Part shown: one piece after another, positions 54,979 through 64,000 of the stretch
Numbering within the stretch: position 1 is the first letter of the stretch
How the letters are laid out: each line of letters starts with the position of its first letter
Assembly (NCBI GenBank): GCA_951394045.1
Contig: OX595988.1
Coordinates: 3,611,352-3,675,351, forward strand
From: Nitzschia sp. DOCU1
Taxonomy: Eukaryota > Bacillariophyta > Bacillariophyceae > Bacillariales > Bacillariaceae
DNA length: 64,000 nucleotides
Direction of reading: 5' to 3'
The notes under the pieces: model-generated
What the model was told of the DNA's origin: nothing
Database searches by the model: none
The model's input: the letters and a program-made list of their open reading frames with translations, nothing else
Program-made: the position numbers and the translations under genes

Positions 54979-56814
54979 TTAGGGACGGCGCGTAATGATG
55001 TGTTTCTAGCACTATCGTCGTCATCATGTTCGGGGTATCGCGGTTCCTGCTCCTGTTCTTCTTGTTGCGCCTTACCGTCCTTATCACCAACACCAGCGTC
55101 TTGTTTCGTTCCCTCAACCATCTTTCTTTGCTCTTCCTTGTCAACTTTCTTGAAAAGAAAGAAGGTGTTTTGTTATGTGCAATCCAAGAATATTGTGGAG
55201 ATGTGTTGAATTGTGATGCGTCGACGACGAGAGTTGCGGTCAAACTTGAATCCTTCGCTTGTGCGTCCACGTCAGAATAGATCGTTCTCCCCAGCAATAC
55301 TTCTCGGCATTTTGGTGCGGATTCTGTACACTTTTGGGTTTAACAATACTATACGTCGAACTACGAATGATCGAATACCATCTTAGTTTCGATTTGTTAC
55401 AATTAAGCTAGCGTTCCACATGACGTTCTTCAGCGGAACGCCGCTTTCTCCCTCACTTCAGAAGATAAGTGACTGGCCCTTTGAAACTTCAAAGAGCCGG
55501 CTCAGTGTGTTCTTTTGTGAGATTCCAAGATGATTCGTCACTATTTCGCCTTCGTCATCTCCTTCGGTTATGTACATATAAAGATGATATCACCTCCTCT
55601 GAGGCTTATGATTGCGGAACACCAATTTCTCCATCTTCTTGAAGACTGATTATTTCAGTTCACTTTCACCCGGCGTTCGGACTGTGAAACCAAACCAAGT
55701 TGAATCCAGTTACGTGGTTCTTTAACGGAAGCCTATTTCTCCTTCGCCCTTCAATGAAAATTTAAGCCAAGAAGGAAATTCCGATGGTCTTTGAGAAGCG
55801 ACGAACAATGAAGGGAATTGTAATGTGGGACCACCCAAATCTCAAAGCACGAGAGAGCATCAGCGTAAACAAAGTGACGACAGAACTTTTTGACTACGAC
55901 AGGTAGTTAGTAGAAGACGTCTACCTGGTACATAGATGGTATGCCGGTAGCTAATAGGGCTGGGTTGTGGATGGAGGGTAGGGCACTCGCAAACACGAAG
56001 ACTGCATGATTACGTCGACGTTCGTCTCAGAAACGCTGCCGGCGCCCTCCCCGCCCCATTCGACAATTGCTTTACATCAAATGTCTTTCGTTACCGCCAG
56101 ATCAGAGTCTCGGTCTGGTCTCATGAATCGTTTGCGGAATACGGTAGATTGGTCTGGCTCGGATGGATTCTAATAAAGTACGTCGTCGTCGCAGTTGCTC
56201 GGATTCCAATGGAGAGTACGTCATCCGTCGCAGTGCTGTTTCCCTTGCGCGTGGCATCGATTACATTCGATTTAATCGATTTCTTGATGATGGAAAATGG
56301 ACATAAGTTAGTCCCAAAGCATCTGCCGGCGTAGGATAGACAGGTTTCGCCGAGTTCTCACTCTGCTACTTGTTCGGCCATTTGATGCCAAGCTGAAAAG
56401 GCTCCGTGCGGTAGTTCTACTACTATTCTTGCTAATGAGTAGCATCACACGCTACGGCATCTCTGACGACACACAACGACGACTTTGTCGACATCATCCT
56501 TCATCGACAGCCAACAACAAGAAGGAAGAAATTTCTACCTCGGCGGCGGCGATGATGGTCATAAATGCCATGCGGGGCTTTATTAAAACTCAGCTGGTTT
56601 CAAGAATGAAAACGGAAACCTTGAACTTTCTAGAGAGGTCCAGCTCGACATTTGGTGAAAGAGGCATTGCTAGGCATTTTGCTTTGATACAACAAAAGGC
56701 TGCTCTTTCTTGCCGACATTGTGCTGCTCATATTCGACATCTCCACCTTCGCTTTTTTGTATCAGTCATTCCCCTCTATCTTCGCGACATGTTATTGAAA
56801 CATTCTTCAATTCC
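54979..56814. other. Intergenic DNA
   Basis: No gene seen in 1.8 kb. Confidence 0.45.
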
Positions 56815-57237
56815 TTAACCCCCAGAAATTGGGGATGCATGGGGGGTTTGGAGGCTTTTATCAACAGATCCTGCCACCAAGAACTCCGAAACGCAGTGTA
56901 TGTTCGTTGCTAAAATGTGCCGGAGAGCATGCGGCAAAAATGGGAACTTCGTGAACAAAGTAGCATAGAGAATTATCTGAATTGGAAACTTGAGCGCAAA
57001 GGTTCCGCAGATAGAAGGAACAGCGGAAAGGAGAACAGAAGCCCAATATGGAAACCAACGTGCATTAGCAGCAATAATGGGAACTACAGCCACAATTGAG
57101 AACTTCCTGAGCATCGTACGATAAGTCCCCCCAACCACGATACGCACGTCATGATAAATTCGAAAAGACCGAAGAACTCGAGTTTCTGCCAACGAAGCAA
57201 ACTTCAATGAAGAGTCAAAGCGGGGCTGTTCGACCAC
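56815..57237 (-). other. Hydrophobic ORF shared by a segmental duplication (140 aa)
   Basis: Frame starting MVEQPRFDSSLKFASLAETR with hydrophobic segments (FSIVAVVPIIAANARW, WASVLLSAVPSICGTF, IQIILYATLFTKFPFLP). Its beginning matches the minus-strand frame at 58729 (MKCASFAETPVL, IYHVIRIVLG). The second copy needs frameshifts to keep the match, so at least one copy is decayed. It may be a remnant of a small membrane protein gene divergent from the gene at 57404. Confidence 0.35.
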
Positions 57238-57403
57238 ACTGCAGAAAGTTTGCTAGAGACCCGTGATCGCTAATGAGAAACACTGGGCAGCACGTTGAGT
57301 TCCTAAAGTTTTGCATCAGCTTCCTAGTTTTATAAAAGCATCTTGAGCTTGTTTCCAAACTCCGATAAGCTCTTTTCTTTCAAATCCCTGCAAACAAAGG
57401 ACA

Positions 57404-57757
57404 ATGACGCAATCTAGTTGCAACGACGGAAACGAGGCACGACGACGATTAGACTGCTCACCAGGATCCTCCTCTCGGCTTCTCTGGAATGACCGATATC
57501 ATGATTCCCAAGCTTTCCCGCTAACGCCTAATCGCCCCCCTTCCATGACAACTCTGCAGTCCGCTGCCGCGATGATTTCAATGAACGATAGCACTTTACG
57601 ACACACTGTCGTCGTCCCGCGACTGACTTTGTATCATCGTGGGCGGGAAGGAGTCCACAACGCAAGCGATCGCCGTCTCCAAACAATCAGAATCGTCGAG
57701 CACGTCTTGGATTTACTCAGGGGGGAAGACGAGGACGAGGACGAGGCCATGGCATAA
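57404..57757 (+). CDS. Small acidic-tail family protein (IDEVL family), 117 aa
   Basis: MTQSSCNDGNEARRRLDCSP, then GSSSRLLWND, PSMTTLQSAAAMISMND, then NASDRRLQTIRIVEHVLDLL and the acidic end RGEDEDEDEAMA. The 58926 gene matches it throughout (SPGSS.R.LWN, PSMTTL.AAA.M, ASDR.LQTIRIVE.VLDLL). TTTTATAAAAG near 57328-57338 is a good TATA box 66 bp before the ATG; CCCTGCAAACAAAGGACA before the start is also shared with the paralogue. Its unit, with the divergent ORF on the left, is duplicated as 58080-59230. The protein is basic/Ser-rich in front and acidic at the end. Function unknown. Confidence 0.78.
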   Translation: MTQSSCNDGNEARRRLDCSPGSSSRLLWNDRYHDSQAFPLTPNRPPSMTTLQSAAAMISMNDSTLRHTVVVPRLTLYHRGREGVHNASDRRLQTIRIVEHVLDLLRGEDEDEDEAMA

Positions 57758-58076
57758 TTTTGATTGGTTGCTGACGTGCTGCTGTTGTTGTTTGTTGCTG
57801 TGGCAACCCGAGTCGACGCTGGCTATAGATTTTCACCACCAAACATTGTCCGCCCCAGTTTTTAACCCGGCCATACACTGCTCTTCCTTCATCATCCCTG
57901 AAGCGCCGCCCCACACACAAGCAGTTTCATAATTGCTAGCCAATAGCAGCTAAATAGCATGATAGCATATTATCCTTGGCATCTCGTACAGTCATCGTTT
58001 TTGCAGGATTGTCGGAAGGATCGTCGGAACGCCCCTGTCATACACAACCAGTGATTGCCAGCTGCGCTATGCTCCG
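57758..58076. other. Spacer between duplicated units
   Basis: No gene seen. Confidence 0.45.
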
Positions 58077-58729
58077 CTAGGCGGTGCCTCTTGAATGCAG
58101 TTCGTTTCGCAGGAGCTTCCCAAAACAACAAATAGGACGCAAAAGCAAAGCAACAAACCCAAGCATGAACGAGTGAGTCCATCCATTCCCCCGTCCCCCC
58201 AGCGCTGAAAGTATCAGCACTTTCAAGAACAAGGTGCCGGTATAAAGAAGAGGGAAAAGTTGCGGGGCTCGTAGCACTGAAAACATAACCGAATAGTATC
58301 GACGACGACGTGGGCGAAAACAACAAACCATCGGCAGCCGCACCGCAATGCTGGAAGGGTGCGATCGGGTACGCATATCGTCATCCATGCTTGAACGGAT
58401 ACTGCATTGTTGTAGTACTTCTTCTTGAAATAACAACGGACCCTTGGGCGGTGACTCGTGTAGCGTCCATGCGTCAAAAAAAAGACTAGATATTGACCTG
58501 CAACAATCGAAACGAGTAGTCGACCGTGTATCTGTTTGGTCGGAAGAAAGCGGCGGCAGGCAACTGTGGACAATGTAGAAAAGCGAACGGAGATTCCAGA
58601 GAAAACCCATGTACAGCCACAATAACGAAGTTTCTGAGCGTACCATAAGTCCCCAAGCACGATTCGTATCACATGATAGATTTGAAGAGGCGAAAGAACT
58701 GGAGTTTCTGCAAAGGAAGCGCACTTCAA
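58077..58729 (-). other. Decayed second copy of the divergent hydrophobic ORF
   Basis: MKCASFAETPVL and IYHVIRIVLGD in one frame and GLMVRSETSLLWLYMGF in another match the 56815 frame in order, so this is the same ancestral sequence with frameshifts. A longer open frame across it (58077-58724) is probably fortuitous. Confidence 0.4.
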
Positions 58730-58925
58730 TGAAGCGGCTCTTGGGGGCTATTCAAGTGCGAAAATTGTGCTCGGCATCCATCGATCATCCGACACGTTTG
58801 GTGGCACGTTGCATACCACCTGCAGTTCTTCATTAGCCTTCAAGTGTTTCTCAAAAAAGCGTCTCGCGCTTGTCTCCAAGCATCCTTATACTTCAACCTT
58901 GTCAAAACCCTGCAAAGTAAAGACA

Positions 58926-59210
58926 ATGAGGCAATCTGGTGGCAAGGAAAACGATGCACAACGTAGCTTGGCCTTCTCACCAGGCTCCTCCAATCGGCAT
59001 CTCTGGAATTCCCAAGATTTCTCGCATGTATTATCAAGTCGCCCACTTTCCATGACAACTCTGGAGGCTGCCGCCACAATGACCTTGTATGGGGGTGGGC
59101 TGAGAAGAGGATTCCGCAACGCAACGGATCGCCATCTCCAAACCATCCGAATCGTCGAGCAAGTCTTGGATTTGCTCAGTGGGGAAGACGAGGACAAGAC
59201 CAGGCTTTGA
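58926..59210 (+). CDS. Small acidic-tail family protein (IDEVL family), 94 aa
   Basis: MRQSGGKENDAQRSLAFSPG, then SSNRHLWNSQ, PLSMTTLEAAATMTL, then NATDRHLQTIRIVEQVLDLL and SGEDEDKTRL. I chose ATG 58926 over the longer frame from 58767 because it aligns with ATG 57404, and the shared leader TGCAAAGTAAAGACAATG precedes it. The shortest intact member. The helix and acid motif is identical in layout to the 57404 gene. Confidence 0.78.
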   Translation: MRQSGGKENDAQRSLAFSPGSSNRHLWNSQDFSHVLSSRPLSMTTLEAAATMTLYGGGLRRGFRNATDRHLQTIRIVEQVLDLLSGEDEDKTRL

Positions 59211-61821
59211 CTCGTCGTCGTGTTCTTGTCGTTGTGTGAAGTTGCAACCCGAAACGACGACCGCAGTTTTGTAACACGTCCACCCGACTCCTTCCTCATC
59301 CCGTTCGCGCCGCCCCCCATACAAACACTTGCAAAGTGCTTGCTTATAACAGCGTAATCGTAGATCCTTGGTATTTGCAACTCTTATAGAGCTGTAGCAC
59401 GATTGTCGTCGGGAGGGTCGATAGTTTCGCATTCCTTGCTGCCAACGTGAATGCATTTTATTCCTTGACCACCAACAACAATGATTGTTCTGGTTGCAGG
59501 GCCTTGTCGAAACAACCGGCAGGGGCGCAAGCGAGCGAGCAAGCAAGCAAGCCAACGACGAGTCGAGTCTTCCAGAGTGATAGCAACAACGAATAATGTT
59601 GTTGTTGCTGTTGCGGCGGGGCAGAGAATGAATCCACGTCCAATGATTACGTCCAATGACTGACTCCAGCACAGAATTCTAGCAAGTAATCGACTCCACA
59701 ATCATTTCTCCTCTGCTCGTCCTGCCCTCTCTCTTTCCAAACCACGCAGCAGTGAAACGGTCATGCCTTGTCAAGACTAAAACCAAACAACCAGATAAGC
59801 CGAGCCTTTCTTTGAATGGAATGACAAAAGTCGCTCAACTCAGCTGACCTGCATCGTGTTGTTGTTGTTGTTGTTGTTGTAGCCAAAGGATATCTCTGTA
59901 GTCCAAGGGCACACACAGGGCAACAGGGTCACAAGCACAATGTTTGTGCATGGTCCCCAAAATCGGTGCAGGATCCATCACCCATCCTTCCGTCCAGTAC
60001 ACTTTTGCAATGGACGAAATCATCGTTGATGGATCGTGCGCCGTTTTAGTTGAGTTTAGGCGAGGCGATTCTCACACGGCATCATGACAATGAAGAAGCA
60101 AGCACAAAGGAGAAGAAACGAATGGTGTTATAGTAGCATAGAGTTCATGTCGATCAAAGGATATGATATAGAAATTAAGGGCGTTGAGTGTGGCGTCATC
60201 GAAGACGCGGGAAACTGAGAAGATCTGGCGAACATCTTTCAACCAATCATAACGTTCCATGTGGTGAGCTGCGAACATCCCTTTCACCAATCATAATGAT
60301 CCAATTGGTCCTCACTCCTACGTTCGTTAGTCTCCCGCCGTTTCTCCGCGAAAAGTATCTTTTGACACCTGTCACCATGATCGCAAAATGACCCTTGTGG
60401 ATGTTGTGAGCCATGGACAAGGCGGAGCAACGTGGAACTGGCTATATCAAGAACTTTGCCTTTGTCTGCTTGATTCATTGATTGATCGACGGTTCTTGTG
60501 CTCTGTGCTCTGTGCTCTGTACTTCCACCGGTTGTTCGTTCATTCATTCCTCATCACGGACATTGGGATTGTCCTCCAATGGCCACAGAAAACGCTTCTG
60601 GTGGCAGTATCTTGGATAGTGAAACCTCCGAACTCTCTGCCATTAAGATGCCGTACTGTTGATGCCTCAGATTCTATTCTGCACCAACAACTCGCCATGT
60701 GAGTGGTGGTACCTAAGTTTATCGGGGAAACAAGAATCGCAAATCCCATGCCTCGCAGCCGGACGAAAGCTTTTACAATGACGACATTGCGCGCGTGTGG
60801 AACGATTCCAGCACTACATCCAGCTGTGAACCCAGTACCGCCTTTTTTGATCCTGTCAATCATCGCAATTAACAGCGACGACGATGGGCGACAGTTGGTG
60901 CTGGCTGTTGTTGCTCTGATCTCTGGTTGATTTGGTTGTTCGTGTAGAACAAAACTAGTTATAGTATCCTGGGGGCACGCTGCGAGGGGAGAGAAGAGAA
61001 ACATGCAGTGGTGGACTAGAGCGACTTATATGGATGAAGAAGCACTACGTTCAAGCTATTCGAGCTTTCATCGAACGTTTTTTCGATATACCATACTGCC
61101 ATGCCGCAAACACCCGCTGGTATAAGTAAAAAGCATCACTGGGCTTTCATCGGAATGGAACAATCTTCTATGAAATCCGCAAAGCGATCGTTCGAGCGTT
61201 TCAGTCTGTGTGAGATCATGAAAATCTTTTGATACCATTCGACAAACGAATCGGCCATTTTTCTTCCTTGGTGGCAACAAAAGAGTTGCAATGCCTAGTT
61301 TTCCACAAGCACTACTCGAAAATGGAAGCGGAACCGTAATAGGCTGGCTACACGGACGGAAGGATAGAAAATGCCGTATCCTGTGTAAAGAAGCCAGCGC
61401 CACTGGTGGACACAACGTTTCCCCCCATTGGCGGCCATGACTCTACACCTGCTAGAGCTATCAGCCCCATCCAAGTAATAAGAGTCTGCGACGAACAATC
61501 GGTTACTGGCAGACTGCAAAACGGCCCCATACTATTTCATGGATGACATCGAAGGATCCGCCGCGTTGCCGTCGGCGACAGCGCCGGGGTGTCATGATCC
61601 TACCGATTCATCGCTTTCTTTAGGCGACTGAGGGCCAAGTGCTACGTCAACCGAGCAAGCCGCAGCCGCACCAAGATGACGATTGTCCGTGGCTGACATA
61701 ACGTTTGGCCTATATTCCGACAACTATGCCTTCCCAACCCATCCAAGACGGAAAGAGAGTAAGAAGAATCTCCGATGAACTAGAATCGTCGTCAAGCAGG
61801 ATACAAACGTTCAGCGCCGTC
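59211..61821. other. Intergenic DNA
   Basis: No gene seen in 2.6 kb. A (GTT)8 microsatellite lies at 59857-59881. From about 61640 the sequence resembles the diverged copy at 62700-62900 (AGCCGCACCAAGATGACGAT, GGCTGACAT, CCATCCAAG), so the tandem locus starts here. Confidence 0.45.
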
Positions 61822-62447
61822 GTCGGCGAAAGTACCGCATGATCATTGTCATCATCATCCGAGCGATCATCGTAATCTTCAGCCGGATGATATGTCCACC
61901 AAGCACGAGGAAATACGAGTGCTACGAGGACGGATCGTCGCCCTCCAACAGAGGGCAAAGTCAAGCAAGTAGTCGGGCGACCGTTGCTCGGTGTTGTTGC
62001 TGGATCTTTGATTTCTTTGTATTTTGGCGTCACGCCTCTCGTCGGGAGAGAAGAGAAACGAGCAGCAGTCGCCTGAAGGGACAATGGAAGCACTACTTCT
62101 TCCAAAATGGCCCCCATAGCTTGATGACAAGAACGTCGGCGAAAGTACCGCATGATCATTGTCATCATCATCCGAGCGATCATCGTAATCTTCAGCCGGA
62201 TGATATGTCCACCAAGCACGAGGAAATACGAGTGCTACGAGGACGGATCGTCGCCCTCCAACAGAGGGCAAAGTCAAGCAAGCAGTCGGGCGACCGTTGC
62301 TGGGTGTTGTTGCTGGATCCTTGATTTCTTTGTATTTTGGCGTCACGCCTCTCGTCGGGAGAGAAGAGAAACGAGCAGCAGTCGCCTGAAGGGACAATGG
62401 AAGCACTACTTCTTCCAAAATGGCCCCCATAGCTTGATGACAAGAAC
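61822..62447. repeat. 313-bp tandem duplication, nearly identical
   Basis: Copy 1 61822-62134 and copy 2 62135-62447 start GTCGGCGAAAGTACCGCATG and end CTTGATGACAAGAAC. Only a few substitutions differ (for example AAGTAGTCGG versus AAGCAGTCGG). The minus strand carries long open frames through the repeat (up to 183 codons), with a DDRSDDDDNDHAVLSPT stretch related to RSDDDDAAVLSPPTT at 62890. Whether it codes is unclear. Confidence 0.95.
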
Positions 62448-63719
62448 CGCTTTTTGATTTACTCTACTTTTCCGAAGAAGCGGTGATGCAGGGGCAGGGA
62501 CAGGGGAAACGTACATCAACTAGATCGATGCCTCCTTTTTATTTCATGGGTCACAGGAAGAAATACGCCCCCCGCGCTAATGACAAGGACTACACAGGTA
62601 CTAAGAGGATGGATCATCGACCTCTTGCAAATAATGGAGGAGACTTTTGGAATTGCGTTCACGTATGACCAGCACAAGAGATGAAGGGGCAGGAGCAAGG
62701 TCCAGCGAGCAAGCCACAGCCGCATCAAGATCTTGATCCAGATTGTGTGAGGCTGACATCATGTTTGCCCATCTTCTGGCGATGACTCTACAACTAGACC
62801 TTCCAGCCCCATCCAAGGCTACGAAATGCCCTCGCGCTAGTTCATGAATCACCGCGAGAAATTCGCTCAACTCTGTCGTTGGCGGTGAAAGTACCGCAGC
62901 ATCATCGTCATCCGACCGATCAATCGCAAGCTTACGCCGAATGATATTTCCACTAGACAAGAGGGGATAATGGTGCTACGAGGACGGGTCGCCACCCTCC
63001 AACAATAGAGCCGGGTTTGCGAATCGCGTTCACGTGTACCCAGCACAAGAGATGCAGGGCCAGGGGCAAAGTCCAGCGAGCAGTCGTCGTCGCCACCGCC
63101 GCACCGAGATGCCGATCGCAAAACACCTCGACCGTCTAGGCGACATCCCTCGTTGCAAGGGCGGGTCGGCAAAACAGCATCAGCAATTTCATGATATTTG
63201 CTGCTAGAGCCTCATTCTTCTCGCATACCTTTCATGCCGCCGTCTGTTGCTTAAAGTTCGAACCGGTATTCGTGCAGATGTTCATGGCCACGCTTGTGTC
63301 GAAGGTCCCGCCGAACGTGGCTTGGTGCAAGAACGGCGAAGTCCGCTTTGAGATGGCAGTGCCACCAACTATCTAGTTGTGCTGCTTCTAGCTAGAACTG
63401 CTATTACAGCCGTTCGTCCTGTTCCGTTGCAATCGTTCCTTTCGTTTCCTATCGCCGCCGCTTCGCGGATATGCGCCGCCAGACGTGGCTTGGTGCCAAA
63501 CGACGGGGACAAGAAGAATAGTTCCAAGCAGTACTAACAATACTAGTTCGGAGTCCTTTAGCATAGTTGTGTGATTTCTCAGTTTGCACCAAGACCAATC
63601 CAGGCGAGAGTCCTTAGTTAGCAAATTATGATGTAGCTTCGGCGTTTTTAAATAACACCCCCCTGGAATTTGTATCGACGAAACCCTACCCCATGTTGAG
63701 GTCTACATAGTTCGCCTTC
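62448..63719. other. Diverged relatives of the 313-bp unit, otherwise non-genic
   Basis: 62700-63020 shares GGCGGTGAAAGTACCGC, CATCATCGTCATCCGA, GAATGATAT and GTGCTACGAGGACGG with the 313-bp unit, and TTGCGTTCACGTATGACCAG at 62653 recurs as TCGCGTTCACGTGTACCCAG at 63022. Thus at least three generations of tandem duplication are visible. No gene is supported. Confidence 0.55.
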
Positions 63720-64000
63720 TTATTTTGATATTCCGATAGGCAATACTGTATGCAGATTTGTCCCGGATTCTAACGTTGTTTGTACTGTTCGAAATCGCCT
63801 TATTCTTGTTTTCATACGTAATTTGATTTCTCGCGACTCACAAACTTCGTCGCTTTCGTTCGGATCCATAAGTACAGCTGACGCAAAGTTGACGAAGGCA
63901 TCCTTTTCGCTATCGGGAATGAGTCGTCGCTTTGTTCGCAACAACGTAATATATTTCGCCGTCGAACTCGCGAATAGGAATACTGGTCGATGCCTTGCTG
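63720..64000 (-). CDS. Partial ORF running off the right edge
   Basis: A minus-strand frame open from the window edge to a stop at 63720. It includes LLRTKRRLIPDSEKDAFVNF and AVLMDPNESDEVCESREIK, with charged-hydrophobic alternation that looks protein-like. No domain recognised; the start lies outside the window. Confidence 0.3.
   Translation of the reverse strand, partial: ARHRPVFLFASSTAKYITLLRTKRRLIPDSEKDAFVNFASAVLMDPNESDEVCESREIKLRMKTRIRRFRTVQTTLESGTNLHTVLPIGISK

Noticed and set aside
54677..55297. A 206-codon minus-strand frame beside the IDEVL fragment
   Set aside because: Overlaps the fragment that carries the family motif in another frame; no motif of its own. At most a broken 5' part.
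61822..62447. CRISPR-like or satellite array
   Set aside because: Only two adjacent 313-bp copies without spacers; a plain tandem duplication.
1..64000. LTR retrotransposons, DNA transposons with clear terminal repeats, or rRNA genes
   Set aside because: I looked for reverse transcriptase, integrase or transposase motifs, long terminal repeats and rRNA-like sequence and saw none that hold up.

Overview
The window looks like nuclear DNA of a unicellular stramenopile, most likely a pennate diatom. The support is indirect. It has a eukaryotic cytosolic ribosomal protein gene with a 5'UTR intron, short spliceosomal introns (about 79-116 bp, GT(A/G)AG(T) donors), a diatom-type SLC4 anion transporter, a hybrid histidine kinase with receivers, a protein kinase, and long, repeat-scarred intergenic DNA carrying a recurrent TACCGGTA palindrome. 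The species is inferred, not shown.

Left part (1-9.7 kb): three tandem paralogues encode an unrecognised repeat protein. It has a putatively acylated MGC N-terminus, about 70-75-residue helical repeats, a conserved DPEYIANAQF module and a lysine-rich tail. The third copy lost its N-terminus and its last module is a frameshifted remnant. The RPS2 (uS5) gene follows and is the clearest housekeeping gene in the window.

12.5-18.5 kb: two tandem, two-exon paralogues encode secreted or cell-surface proteins with a signal peptide, an RGRxL site, an acidic stretch, a large conserved domain and a hydrophobic C-terminus. A fragment of a third copy lies between them. Their promoters share TTGGCACGATC elements and an ACTCATAAAATTGTTT box.

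20-33 kb: a graveyard of signalling and transport genes. It holds a broken hybrid histidine kinase (ATPase domain plus two receivers), a broken protein kinase with intact introns, a truncated ABCA-type transporter whose intron falls inside Walker A, and a second copy of one receiver 8 kb away. Next comes an apparently intact SLC4 family transporter gene on the minus strand (33.4-35.4 kb), followed by another broken gene and a duplicated gene-end fragment.

40-59 kb: a dispersed family of small, unrecognised, mostly disordered proteins. All end in a short amphipathic helix plus acid cluster (consensus I-x-x-I-[IV]-[DE]-x-V-L-x-L-[LI] followed by D/E). At least seven intact members (20.4, 40.7, 43.4, 47.5, 51.7, 57.4 and 58.9 kb), one fragment (54.7 kb) and four degenerate copies can be seen. 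Some sit in tandem arrays with shared spacers. A truncated-haemoglobin-like gene (53.2-53.9 kb, minus strand) lies among them.

Right end (59-64 kb): mostly non-genic. The main feature is a near-perfect 313-bp tandem duplication at 61.8-62.4 kb with diverged relatives on both sides. The most promising undescribed material is the small-protein family, the MGC repeat-protein array and the RGRxL secreted pair.
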